Below, one piece after another: positions 1-6,289 of a DNA stretch of 9,088 nt (positions are counted from its first letter, which is position 1; each line of letters begins with the position of its first letter). The DNA comes from Solobacterium sp. (GTDB taxonomy: Bacteria; Bacillota_I; Bacilli_A; Erysipelotrichales; Erysipelotrichaceae): NCBI GenBank assembly GCA_017475415.1, contig JAFVFM010000330.1:1-9088 (forward strand), in the 5' to 3' direction. The position numbers and the translations under genes were made by a program. The notes under the pieces were generated by a model. The model was not told where the DNA came from. It worked only from the letters and a program-made list of their open reading frames with translations, and searched no databases.

Positions 1-1
1 A

Positions 2-1882
2 ATATTTAATTTAGTAGCGAAAGAAGAACCAGAAGCTAAGATATCGGATTTTTCTAAGCATAATATAGAAGAAAAAGAAGAGTCTACGATGATGATACGT
101 CTAATTGTAGGGGCATTATTCTTTATACTATCTCTATTCTTAAAAGATAATATGAAGATCATTCTTTCTTTACTAGCCTATATCGTTTTAGGCTATGATG
201 TCATTCTTAAGGCAATTAAGAATATAGGTAGAGGGCAAATATTTGATGAGAATTTCTTAATGACTGTAGCGACAATAGCAGCTATTTATTTACAGGATTA
301 TAGCGAAGCAGCAGGCGTCATGTTGTTTTATCAAATTGGTGAATACTTCCAAGATTTAGCTGTAAGACGTTCACGTAAGTCTATTGCAGAACTCATGAAT
401 ATACGCAGTGAACATGCGACAGTGATAAGAGAAGGCCAAGAAAGAATTGTACATCCAGAAGAAGTAGATGTAGGTGAAATCATATATGTAAAAGCAGGAG
501 AAAAGGTACCACTAGATGGCGTGATTCTAGAAGGGAAGTCTAGGCTGAATATGGCTTCTTTAACTGGTGAATCTTTGCCTAAGGATGTTGAAGAAGGTGA
601 TGAAATATTAAGTGGATCAGTAAATGAAAGTGGCTTATTGAAGGTAAGAGTAAATAAACCATATAGCGATTCTACTGTCATGAAAATATTAGAATTAATT
701 GAGAATAGTGAAAATAAAAAAGCGAGCCATGAGGCATTTATTACCAAATTTGCGAAGTATTATACGCCTATAGTTGTACTAGCTGCGATATTTACTGCAA
801 TAATTAGCGCAATTGTATTAAAAGATATACAAGAAGGTATACGTAGAGCTTGTACATTCTTAGTCATCTCTTGTCCATGTGCACTTGTTATTTCTGTTCC
901 TTTATCCTTCTTTGCGGGGATTGGAGGTCTTTCAAAAAAAGGAATACTTGTAAAAGGAGCAGATATCATTGAAAAACTAGCAGTAATAAAAGAAGTGATT
1001 TTTGATAAAACGGGTACAATCACAAATGGGGAATTTGAGGTAAGTGAAATCGTAGGTAAAGATAAAGAAAAGATTCTAGAATATGCCGCTATGGTGGAAC
1101 AATATTCCCATCATCCACTATCTCTAGCGATAGAAAAGGTTTATACAAAAAATACCTTCCCATATGACGCAAAAGATATACAAGAAATTGCAGGCCGCGG
1201 TATGGTGGCTATGATTGAAGAAAAGAAAGTATATGTCGGTAATCAAAAATTGATGCTAGAAAATGGAATAAAGGATATCGTTGATACAAAAGGTACAGTT
1301 ATTCATGTAGCGATAGAAGATGAATATTTAGGCTATATTAGCTTAAAAGACGGCCTGAAAAAAGGAATGACTTCTGTGATTGATCAATTAAAGAATATGA
1401 ATATTACAACAGCTATGGTATCTGGTGATACAAAAGAAATAGTTGAAGAAATAAGACAAGAAGTAGGTATAGAAAAAGCAGTTGGCGAATGCTTGCCAGA
1501 AGATAAAGTACGCTATATACAAAAGCGCAAAGAAGAATGCAAGGTGGCTTTTGTGGGAGATGGTGTAAATGATGCACCAGTACTTGTGGAAGCAGATGTT
1601 GGCCTATCTATGGGGGCGATAGGAAGTGATGCAGCGATTGAAGCTTCTGATGTTGTATTAATGGATGATGATATAACGAAAGTAAAAATGGCAATAGATA
1701 ATAGTAGACGCATTGTTGCGGTAGCGAAACAAAATATCTATGGAGCAATTCTCATTAAAGTAATCACATTGATTCTTGGTGCCTTCGGTATTGCGAATAT
1801 GTGGATGGCTATCTTTGCGGATACAGGTGTTGCCTTATTATGTGTATTAAATGCTTTACGTTTATTAAATGCGAAAGAATAA
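2..1882 (+). CDS. Zn2+/Cd2+/Pb2+-exporting P1B-type ATPase, 5' end outside window
   Basis: Integral-membrane ATPase that exports soft divalent metals from the cytoplasm. The frame stays open to the left edge (codons from base 2), so the ATG at 89 is internal. About 29 residues of acidic linker are visible before it, and a metal-binding HMA domain probably lies upstream, unseen. Counting from the Met at 89, the visible marks are TGES at 159-162 (actuator), the CPC metal site in a membrane helix at 262-264 followed by ALVISVPLSFF, the phosphorylated Asp in DKTGT at 306, SHHP with His342-Pro343 (the P1B nucleotide-domain HP motif), GDGVND at 490-495, and a final-helix Asp578 in FADTG. The CPC plus this C-terminal Asp is the ZntA/CadA pattern and argues against a Cu+ pump. 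The domain is complete from the first membrane helices to the C-terminus. The gene ends at its own terminator. Exact metal preference cannot be read from the sequence, so I leave the symbol blank (zntA or cadA would be usual). Confidence 0.93.
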   Translation: MFNLVAKEEPEAKISDFSKHNIEEKEESTMMIRLIVGALFFILSLFLKDNMKIILSLLAYIVLGYDVILKAIKNIGRGQIFDENFLMTVATIAAIYLQDYSEAAGVMLFYQIGEYFQDLAVRRSRKSIAELMNIRSEHATVIREGQERIVHPEEVDVGEIIYVKAGEKVPLDGVILEGKSRLNMASLTGESLPKDVEEGDEILSGSVNESGLLKVRVNKPYSDSTVMKILELIENSENKKASHEAFITKFAKYYTPIVVLAAIFTAIISAIVLKDIQEGIRRACTFLVISCPCALVISVPLSFFAGIGGLSKKGILVKGADIIEKLAVIKEVIFDKTGTITNGEFEVSEIVGKDKEKILEYAAMVEQYSHHPLSLAIEKVYTKNTFPYDAKDIQEIAGRGMVAMIEEKKVYVGNQKLMLENGIKDIVDTKGTVIHVAIEDEYLGYISLKDGLKKGMTSVIDQLKNMNITTAMVSGDTKEIVEEIRQEVGIEKAVGECLPEDKVRYIQKRKEECKVAFVGDGVNDAPVLVEADVGLSMGAIGSDAAIEASDVVLMDDDITKVKMAIDNSRRIVAVAKQNIYGAILIKVITLILGAFGIANMWMAIFADTGVALLCVLNALRLLNAKE

Positions 1883-1884
1883 AG

Positions 1885-1908
1885 AAAGCCTCGAAAGAGG
1901 TTTTTTTT
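1885..1908 (+). terminator. Rho-independent terminator of the metal ATPase gene
   Basis: Two bases after the ATPase stop, AAAGCCTC and GAGGTTTT pair around a GAAA (GNRA) tetraloop. Four strong pairs are followed by one G-U and A-U pairs, and the arm runs directly into eight T residues at 1901-1908. Confidence 0.85.
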
Positions 1909-1912
1909 GTAC

Positions 1913-1942
1913 AAAAAAACTAATCCCAAATGAGATTAGTTT
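1913..1942 (-). terminator. Rho-independent terminator of the CHAP protein gene
   Basis: AAACTAATC (1917-1925) and GATTAGTTT (1934-1942) form a perfect 9-bp stem with an 8-nt loop. Read on the - strand, the stem is followed by a U-run given by the A-tract at 1913-1919. On the + strand the hairpin is followed by TCC, with no T-run, so it serves the - strand gene, whose stop lies 8 bases away. It stands back to back with the ATPase terminator. Confidence 0.8.
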
Positions 1943-1950
1943 CCTGTTCA

Positions 1951-3165
1951 TTAAGGTAAATATACATAACCTTGGATGCCTTGGCCATATACAGCACCAT
2001 AAGCAGGTACCCAAGCTTCGTGATATGTTCCTAAGAAGTTACCTTCTTGAATATATACAGAATTACCATCTTCTGATACAGCAGCTACATAAGCTACGTG
2101 ACCAGATTGAACCATGATGGAACCAGCACGTGGAGCAGATCCTGTTGCATAACCACTAGCTTGTGCAGCATAGAGCCATGAACCTGCATTACCCCAACCA
2201 GGCAAAGCAACGCCAGTAGCGTTATAAGCTAATTGCCATGCTGCATATGTACAGTTAGAAGTTAAGCTACCAGGATATGGATTATATCCTCCGCCAACTT
2301 GTGGTGCGACAGCAGCAGCTGTTTCTGTAGGCTGTGCTTGTGCTTGTGCTAAAGCAGCAGCTTCAGCGGCAGCTTGTTGTTGGGCGAGAGCTTCTTGTTC
2401 AGCTAAGATTTGTGCTTGTCTTTCTTCTTCAGCGATTCTTTGTCTTTCCTCTTCAGCAAGTCTTTCTTGTTCGAGACGCTCAGCTTCTTCTCTAGCTAAT
2501 CGTTCTGCTTCTTCTCTAGCACGGATGACTTCTTCTGGAGTCTTTACTACAACATTTAAGTTCGCTGTAGTCTTATTACCTTCTACGTCAATTGCCGTAT
2601 ATACAATTGGGTATAAGCCATCTTGTGTCATATTGACATCGCCTTCGATACTCAACATTGGTAATACACCAGAATCGTCATTGATATATGCGATTTGGTT
2701 TGTAGGATTGAATGTATCACCATTGTTGACGATGATTTCATCACTCTTAAGCTTTAATTGAGGTGCAGAACTCTTCACCATTTTAATCGTTACGTCTTGT
2801 ACAAATGTGTATGAAACAGAAGTGGTATCAGCTAGGGATACCTTAGCAGTAACATTTTGTAGACCAGCTTTATTACGATCGAAGTTAGTTAATTCGATTT
2901 TACTGTTTTCTAAGCTTACTGCATCAATCGTTAAACTTTCATCTGCTTCTGCCCATTGTTCAATAATGGCAGACTTAAGTGTTTCTGTTGGATTCACATC
3001 TGCAGAACTTAGCTCAAATACTGGCAGTTCTTGTTGTGTATGTGTGGGAGTAGTTGTTTGATTAGCGAGTACAGCGAAGGCTGGTAAAGCAGCAGATACA
3101 ATCGCAGCACTGGCTATTGATGCATAAAATCTCCCGTAATTTACTTTTTTCTTCTTTCTCAACAT
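1951..3165 (-). CDS. Secreted CHAP-domain peptidoglycan hydrolase-like protein with Ig-like segments and charged helical stalk
   Basis: 404 residues, exported and probably acting in the cell wall. Residues 1-36 are a signal peptide: KKKK, a hydrophobic Ala-rich core, then AFA/VLA as possible signal-peptidase I sites. Residues about 46-130 and 136-208 look like two small beta-rich Ig-like modules (phrases such as KAGLQNVTAKV and DGLYPIVYTAIDVEGN are typical). Residues 211-265 are an Ala/Glu/Arg-rich helix with the octapeptide AREEAERL twice, followed by an AQ/P-rich linker. The C-terminal CHAP domain (about 295-404) carries the catalytic Cys305 (SNCTYAAW), His356 (SGHVAYV) and a polar third position around Glu374-Asn376 (QEGNF). 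CHAP domains cleave peptidoglycan as amidases or endopeptidases; which bond is cut here is unknown. A role in cell separation or wall remodelling is inferred from the architecture. The start was chosen because it begins the signal peptide; the Shine-Dalgarno is weak (TAGAG). A cre-type operator upstream suggests carbon control. Confidence 0.9.
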   Translation of the reverse strand: MLRKKKKVNYGRFYASIASAAIVSAALPAFAVLANQTTTPTHTQQELPVFELSSADVNPTETLKSAIIEQWAEADESLTIDAVSLENSKIELTNFDRNKAGLQNVTAKVSLADTTSVSYTFVQDVTIKMVKSSAPQLKLKSDEIIVNNGDTFNPTNQIAYINDDSGVLPMLSIEGDVNMTQDGLYPIVYTAIDVEGNKTTANLNVVVKTPEEVIRAREEAERLAREEAERLEQERLAEEERQRIAEEERQAQILAEQEALAQQQAAAEAAALAQAQAQPTETAAAVAPQVGGGYNPYPGSLTSNCTYAAWQLAYNATGVALPGWGNAGSWLYAAQASGYATGSAPRAGSIMVQSGHVAYVAAVSEDGNSVYIQEGNFLGTYHEAWVPAYGAVYGQGIQGYVYLP

Positions 3166-3211
3166 GACTCTATTTTAAGACTTTTGAAATCTTATTTTCA
3201 AGAAAATGTAA

Positions 3212-3240
3212 ATTTTCACATATTTCCTCGATAATGTAAA
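3212..3240 (-). promoter_or_regulatory. Candidate promoter of the CHAP gene
   Basis: On the - strand, TTTACA (3240-3235) is followed after exactly 17 nt by GAAAAT (3217-3212), which is preceded by TGT as an extended -10. Transcription would begin near 3205, giving a leader of about 40 nt. That leader spans a 6-bp inverted repeat, TTGAAA at 3184-3189 and TTTCAA at 3196-3201. The -10 matches the consensus at only four of six positions, so this is tentative. Confidence 0.4.
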
Positions 3241-3248
3241 CGCTTACA
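3235..3248. promoter_or_regulatory. CcpA-type catabolite-responsive element (cre)
   Basis: TGTAAACGCTTACA fits the cre consensus TGWAARCGYTWNCW at every position, with one extra complementary base on each side giving ATGTAA...TTACAT arms. It covers the candidate -35 box of the - strand CHAP gene and lies about 90 bp upstream of dtd. By the usual rule, a cre on top of a -35 box means repression by CcpA-HPr(Ser-P) when preferred sugars are present. CcpA itself is not in the window. Confidence 0.65.
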
Positions 3249-3277
3249 TCTTGTTTTTTTGGATTTTTCACTTATTT

Positions 3278-3299
3278 TTAAGATGCTAGTTAAGATGCT
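3278..3299. repeat. Tandem direct repeat TTAAGATGCT, 12-nt period
   Basis: TTAAGATGCT occurs at 3278-3287 and again, identically, at 3290-3299, separated by two bases. The second copy includes the candidate -35 box of dtd. The spacing is close to one helical turn, as in binding sites for a dimeric or tandem regulator; no regulator is identified. Confidence 0.6.
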
Positions 3300-3318
3300 C
3301 TTGGTTTTAAGTTATACT
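3290..3318 (+). promoter_or_regulatory. Promoter of the dtd operon, placed for a leaderless transcript
   Basis: TTAAGA (3290-3295), a 17-nt spacer and TATACT (3313-3318) form a plausible housekeeping promoter. The predicted first base falls at about 3325-3326, which is the A of the dtd ATG. No Shine-Dalgarno-like purine tract precedes that ATG. Confidence 0.5.
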
Positions 3319-3325
3319 CTTATAT

Positions 3326-3772
3326 ATGAGAATAGTTATACAAAGAGTTAGTGAAGCCTCAGTAGAAATAGAAGGCAAAATTTATGGTGAAATAAAAAAA
3401 GGATTTCTTCTTCTAGTAGGCATTGAAGATGCCGATACGGAAGAGATATTAGAAAAGATGGCTGCAAAAATCAGTAAGCTAAGAATCTTTGAAGATGAAG
3501 AAGGTAAGATGAATTTATCGATAGAACAAGTTTCAGGTAGTATCCTATCCATATCGCAATTTACCTTATATGCAGATACGCATAAAGGGAATCGTCCATC
3601 TTTTACCTTAGCTGGTAAACCGGAATATGCAAAAGAGATGTATTTACGTTTTAATCACTTATTAAGAGAAAAAGGTATTTCTGTTGAAGAAGGAATATTT
3701 GGCGCAGATATGAAAGTGAAATTAATAAATGATGGCCCAGTTACAATATGGCTGGATTCTAAGGAGGTCTAA
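3326..3772 (+). CDS. dtd: D-aminoacyl-tRNA deacylase
   Basis: Cytoplasmic proofreading enzyme that hydrolyses D-amino acids (and glycine mischarged on tRNA-Ala) from tRNAs. The 148-residue length is normal for the bacterial DTD family. Hallmarks are the N-terminal [15 protein letters not shown], the [17 protein letters not shown] block at 77-93 that lines the active site, and the Gly-cisPro motif NDGPVT at 135-140, which reaches into the partner subunit and enforces chiral selection. The start is set by the conserved MR(I/V)(V/I)(I/V)QRV opening; no earlier in-frame start makes sense. It is the first gene of the seven-gene + strand run. Its last codons (AAG GAG GTC) double as the ribosome binding site of folD, one base downstream. 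Identification is secure. The unusual point is the missing Shine-Dalgarno. Confidence 0.96.
   Translation: MRIVIQRVSEASVEIEGKIYGEIKKGFLLLVGIEDADTEEILEKMAAKISKLRIFEDEEGKMNLSIEQVSGSILSISQFTLYADTHKGNRPSFTLAGKPEYAKEMYLRFNHLLREKGISVEEGIFGADMKVKLINDGPVTIWLDSKEV
3761..3768 (+). promoter_or_regulatory. Ribosome binding site that fixes the folD start
   Basis: AAGGAGGT lies five bases before the ATG at 3774. It sets the start of folD there rather than at the ATG at 3729, which would add 15 residues without homology. The site lies inside the last codons of dtd. Confidence 0.85.
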
Positions 3773-3773
3773 T

Positions 3774-4625
3774 ATGGCAACTATAATATATGGAAGTGAA
3801 TTGGCGAAGGAATTAAAAGAGGAAATGAAAGAAGAGGTAAGTGCCTTAGCAAGAGAAAAGCGCGTACCTTGTTTAGCAGTAATTCTTGTGGGAGATAATC
3901 CTGCCTCCCTATCTTATGTAACAGCGAAAGAAAAGGCCTGCCAAGAAATAGGTTTAACCTCAAAGCCTTATCGTTTACCTGCTACTTCTACGCAAGCTGA
4001 AGTAGAAGAAGTAATTAAGAAATGTGCGAAGGATGAAGAGGTGGATGGCATATTATTGCAGTTACCTTTACCTAAGGGCTTAAATGAAGCACAAGCCTTG
4101 GAATGTATTCCTGCAGAAAAGGATGTAGATGGCTTAACCACAATGAATGTAGGTAAATTTTTCTTAGGCCAGGATAGCTTTGTGCCATGTACACCACTAG
4201 GCATAATGGAAATATTGAAAAAGATGAATTGTGAAATAGATGGGAAAAGAGCTGTCGTTATTGGCCGCTCTAAATTGGTGGGTACACCTATTGCTCGCTT
4301 ACTACAAAATGCAGGGGCAACTGTAACCATATGTCACTCTCGCACAAAAGATTTACCATCTATCACCAAAGAAGCAGATATCTTAGTCGCTGCTGTTGGT
4401 AAACCACAGCTCTTTGGTAAAGAATATGTTAAAGATGGGGCATATGTAATCGATGTAGGTGTAAATCGACTGGAAAATGGTAAATTATGCGGAGATATGA
4501 AATTTGATGAAGTAGAACCAATTGCTGCAGCGATTACTCCCGTTCCTAAAGGTGTTGGGCCTATGACGATTTGTATGCTATTAAGAAATACAATTGAAGC
4601 ATATAAGAAAAAGGAGGGCATATGA
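3774..4625 (+). CDS. folD: Bifunctional 5,10-methylene-THF dehydrogenase / 5,10-methenyl-THF cyclohydrolase
   Basis: Cytoplasmic folate enzyme that interconverts 5,10-methylene-, 5,10-methenyl- and 10-formyl-tetrahydrofolate using NADP, feeding purine synthesis and formylation of initiator tRNA. It has 283 residues, the family norm. Visible marks are VGDNPASLSYVTAKEKACQ at 39-57 with active-site Tyr48 and Lys52, GILLQLPLP at 92-100 with Gln96, KDVDG at 116-120, FVPCTPLG at 136-143, the nucleotide-binding GRSKLVGTP at 164-172, and TPVPKGVGPMT at 255-265. In the last motif the family usually has PGGVGP; here the first Gly is Lys. The start at 3774 follows a strong AAGGAGGT. The stop overlaps the next gene as ATGA (4622-4625), so translation of the two is probably coupled. 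Function is secure. Confidence 0.96.
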   Translation: MATIIYGSELAKELKEEMKEEVSALAREKRVPCLAVILVGDNPASLSYVTAKEKACQEIGLTSKPYRLPATSTQAEVEEVIKKCAKDEEVDGILLQLPLPKGLNEAQALECIPAEKDVDGLTTMNVGKFFLGQDSFVPCTPLGIMEILKKMNCEIDGKRAVVIGRSKLVGTPIARLLQNAGATVTICHSRTKDLPSITKEADILVAAVGKPQLFGKEYVKDGAYVIDVGVNRLENGKLCGDMKFDEVEPIAAAITPVPKGVGPMTICMLLRNTIEAYKKKEGI

Positions 4626-4822
4626 TACAGGAATATGCACTAAATGATTTAGTACAAATGCGAAAAGATCATCCATGTAAAAAGTCCAAATATTGGAAAA
4701 TTATTCGCATGGGAGCAGATATTAAGATACAATGTCAAGGCTGTGGTTCGATTATTATGTTTCCAAGAAATGAATTTGAACGCAAGGCGAAAGCAGTAGT
4801 GAAATTAGAAAATGAGGAATAA
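4622..4822 (+). CDS. DUF951 family small protein (YyzM-like)
   Basis: 66-residue cytoplasmic protein of the DUF951 family, widespread in Bacillota and of unproven function. The family pattern is clear: a Val/Met-rich opening, DHPC at 16-19, YWKIIRMGADIKIQCQGCG at 24-42 and MFPRNEFE at 46-53. Cys19, Cys38 and Cys41, with His17 nearby, could make a small zinc ribbon. The body resembles a compact beta-barrel nucleic-acid-binding fold. Both points are inference. It starts in an ATGA overlap with folD, behind AAGGAGGG at 4611-4618, and ends three bases before ychF. A DUF951 gene beside ychF is also familiar from Bacillus (yyzM), so the neighbourhood suggests a link to translation or ribosome function. 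No symbol is assigned beyond the family. Confidence 0.9.
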   Translation: MIQEYALNDLVQMRKDHPCKKSKYWKIIRMGADIKIQCQGCGSIIMFPRNEFERKAKAVVKLENEE

Positions 4823-4825
4823 AGA

Positions 4826-5926
4826 ATGGCATTAACAGCAGGAATAGTAGGCCTACCTAATGTAGGAAAATCAACATTATTTAACGCGATAACGAATAGT
4901 AAAGTTCTCGCTGAAAATTATCCTTTCGCTACCATTAACCCTAATGTAGGTGTGGTAGAAGTGCCGGATGAAAGAATGGAACAATTTGTAGAATATTACA
5001 AACCAAAGAAAACGATTTATACAACTTTCGAATTTACCGATATAGCAGGCTTAGTAAAAGGGGCTTCAAAAGGGGAAGGCTTAGCCAATCAATTCTTAGC
5101 GAATATTCGTGAAACAGATGCGATATGCCATGTGGTACGTTGTTTTGAAGATGAGAATATAGAACATGTAGAAGGTAGTGTAGATCCTATCCGCGACATT
5201 GAAGAAATTAATTTGGAATTGTGTTTAGCAGACTTGGATACTGTACAAAATCGTATTGGACGCATCGCCAAAAAAGCGCAAACGAAAGATAAGGATGCGG
5301 TTAGAGAATTAGAAGTATTAAAGAAATGCGAGGCTGCCTTAGAAGAAGGAAAAAGTGTACGTTTATTGTCTTTAAATGAAGAGGAATTAGCTTTATTAAA
5401 GAATTATTCTTTACTTACAGCTAAGCCAGTGATTTATATTGCGAATATGAGCGATGAAGAAATTGCTGAACCTAACGCGAATAAATATTATGCCTTGGTA
5501 AAGGAATTTGCCGCAAAAGAAAATAGTGAGTGCATTGCTATATGCGCAAAGATAGAAGAAGAATTATCTGGTTTATCTAAAGAAGAAAAACAAGCTTTTT
5601 TAAGTGATTTAGGCATTGCCCAATCTGGTTTAGACCAAATTATTCAAGCGGCATATCATTTATTAGGTTTACGTACTTTCTTTACCGTTGGTGAGCCAGA
5701 ATGCAGAGCTTGGACATTTAAGGATGGCATGAAGGCACCACAATGTGCAGGCATCATTCATACCGACTTTGAAAAAGGCTTTATCAAAGCGGAAATCTAT
5801 TCTTATGAAGATTTTATGCAATACCATTCTGAAGTAGAATTAAAGGAACATGGTAAGATTCGTATTGAAGGAAAAGAATATCTTATGAAGGATGGCGATA
5901 TTGTTTTCTTCCGTTTCAATGTGTAG
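4826..5926 (+). CDS. ychF: Redox-regulated ribosome-associated ATPase YchF (Obg family)
   Basis: P-loop NTPase of the TRAFAC Obg group that binds ribosomes and hydrolyses ATP in preference to GTP; in other bacteria it affects oxidative-stress resistance and leaderless-mRNA translation. The length of 366 residues is typical. The G domain carries the Walker A GLPNVGKST at 9-17, the switch-2 region DIAGLVKGASKGEGLANQFL at 72-91, with Leu76 in the place of the usual catalytic Gln, and an altered G4 motif NMSDE at 207-211 in place of NKxD, which explains ATP preference. A helical hairpin inserted at about 120-200 precedes it. The C-terminal TGS/ubiquitin-like domain (about 283-366) contains APQCAGIIHTDFEKGF and ends FFRFNV, as in the family. 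AGGAATAAAG upstream gives a modest ribosome binding site. Identification is secure. Confidence 0.96.
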   Translation: MALTAGIVGLPNVGKSTLFNAITNSKVLAENYPFATINPNVGVVEVPDERMEQFVEYYKPKKTIYTTFEFTDIAGLVKGASKGEGLANQFLANIRETDAICHVVRCFEDENIEHVEGSVDPIRDIEEINLELCLADLDTVQNRIGRIAKKAQTKDKDAVRELEVLKKCEAALEEGKSVRLLSLNEEELALLKNYSLLTAKPVIYIANMSDEEIAEPNANKYYALVKEFAAKENSECIAICAKIEEELSGLSKEEKQAFLSDLGIAQSGLDQIIQAAYHLLGLRTFFTVGEPECRAWTFKDGMKAPQCAGIIHTDFEKGFIKAEIYSYEDFMQYHSEVELKEHGKIRIEGKEYLMKDGDIVFFRFNV

Positions 5927-5957
5927 TGGTAAAATAAAGTAAAGGAGGCGATAGATT

Positions 5958-6281
5958 ATGAAATTAATCTTAGCAATCGTATCAAATGATGATGTAGCTG
6001 CAGTAACTTCTGCATTAACAGAAAATGATTTTTATCTTACTCGTTTAGCGACAACAGGTGGCTTCTTACGTGCTGGTAATACTACTTTTATTGTCGGTAC
6101 AGAAGATGAGCGCGTAGATAAATGCATAGAAGTAATCGGAAGTGAAGCAAAGAAGAGAACGGAAGTCGTTCCTTCTAATGCGAGCTATGATGTAGGAAGA
6201 TATTCTATCTTCCCTGTAGAAGTACAAATCGGTGGGGCAACAATCTTCGTCTTAGATGTAGCACAATTCACAAAACTATAG
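5958..6281 (+). CDS. darA: Cyclic-di-AMP receptor, PII-like
   Basis: 107-residue cytoplasmic trimeric PII-like signalling protein (DarA of B. subtilis, PstA of S. aureus, YaaQ) that binds the second messenger c-di-AMP between subunits. The whole family pattern is present: MKLILAIVSNDD at the N-terminus, RLATTGGFLRAGNTTF at 29-44 (the c-di-AMP-binding segment and start of the T-loop), a variable loop at about 65-82, and FPVEVQIGGATIFVLDVAQF at 85-104. The output of DarA proteins is still poorly known, although loss alters growth and osmotic or wall behaviour in some species. A strong AAAGGAGG (5941-5948) sits nine bases before the ATG. TGGTAAAAT at 5927-5935, in the 31-nt gap after ychF, resembles an extended -10 and might add a local promoter, but no good -35 accompanies it. 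Despite the PstA name this is not a phosphate permease. Confidence 0.95.
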   Translation: MKLILAIVSNDDVAAVTSALTENDFYLTRLATTGGFLRAGNTTFIVGTEDERVDKCIEVIGSEAKKRTEVVPSNASYDVGRYSIFPVEVQIGGATIFVLDVAQFTKL

Positions 6282-6289
6282 GATAAAAC

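Noticed and set aside
331..747. Open frames antisense to the ATPase, folD and membrane-protein genes (such as 331-747, 3968-4330 and 6945-7250 on the - strand)
   Set aside because: They lie wholly within well-identified genes, have low-complexity compositions expected from reverse-reading AT-rich codons, and lack ribosome binding sites or recognisable motifs.
89..1882. Start of the metal ATPase at the ATG at 89
   Set aside because: The same frame is open to the left edge and encodes an acidic linker of the kind that follows an HMA domain, and no ribosome binding site precedes the ATG. The gene is truncated by the window instead.
1869..2117. Small + strand gene overlapping the ATPase end and the CHAP gene
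   Set aside because: It runs through two terminator hairpins and the antisense of a conserved CHAP domain; the predicted protein has no recognisable feature.
3729..3773. Longer folD starting at the ATG at 3729
   Set aside because: The extra 15 residues do not resemble FolD, they overlap dtd in another frame, and a strong AAGGAGGT sits five bases before the ATG at 3774, where the family's usual N-terminus begins.
5927..5935. Separate promoter for darA in the ychF-darA gap
   Set aside because: TGGTAAAAT resembles an extended -10, but no suitable -35 lies 16-18 nt upstream and the gap is only 31 nt. Operon transcription is enough, so I did not list it as a feature.
5958..6281. Reading the darA product as a phosphate-transport component because homologues are called PstA and a PstS-like gene follows
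   Set aside because: The sequence is a soluble PII-like protein with the c-di-AMP-binding segment, not a membrane permease; the shared name is coincidental.
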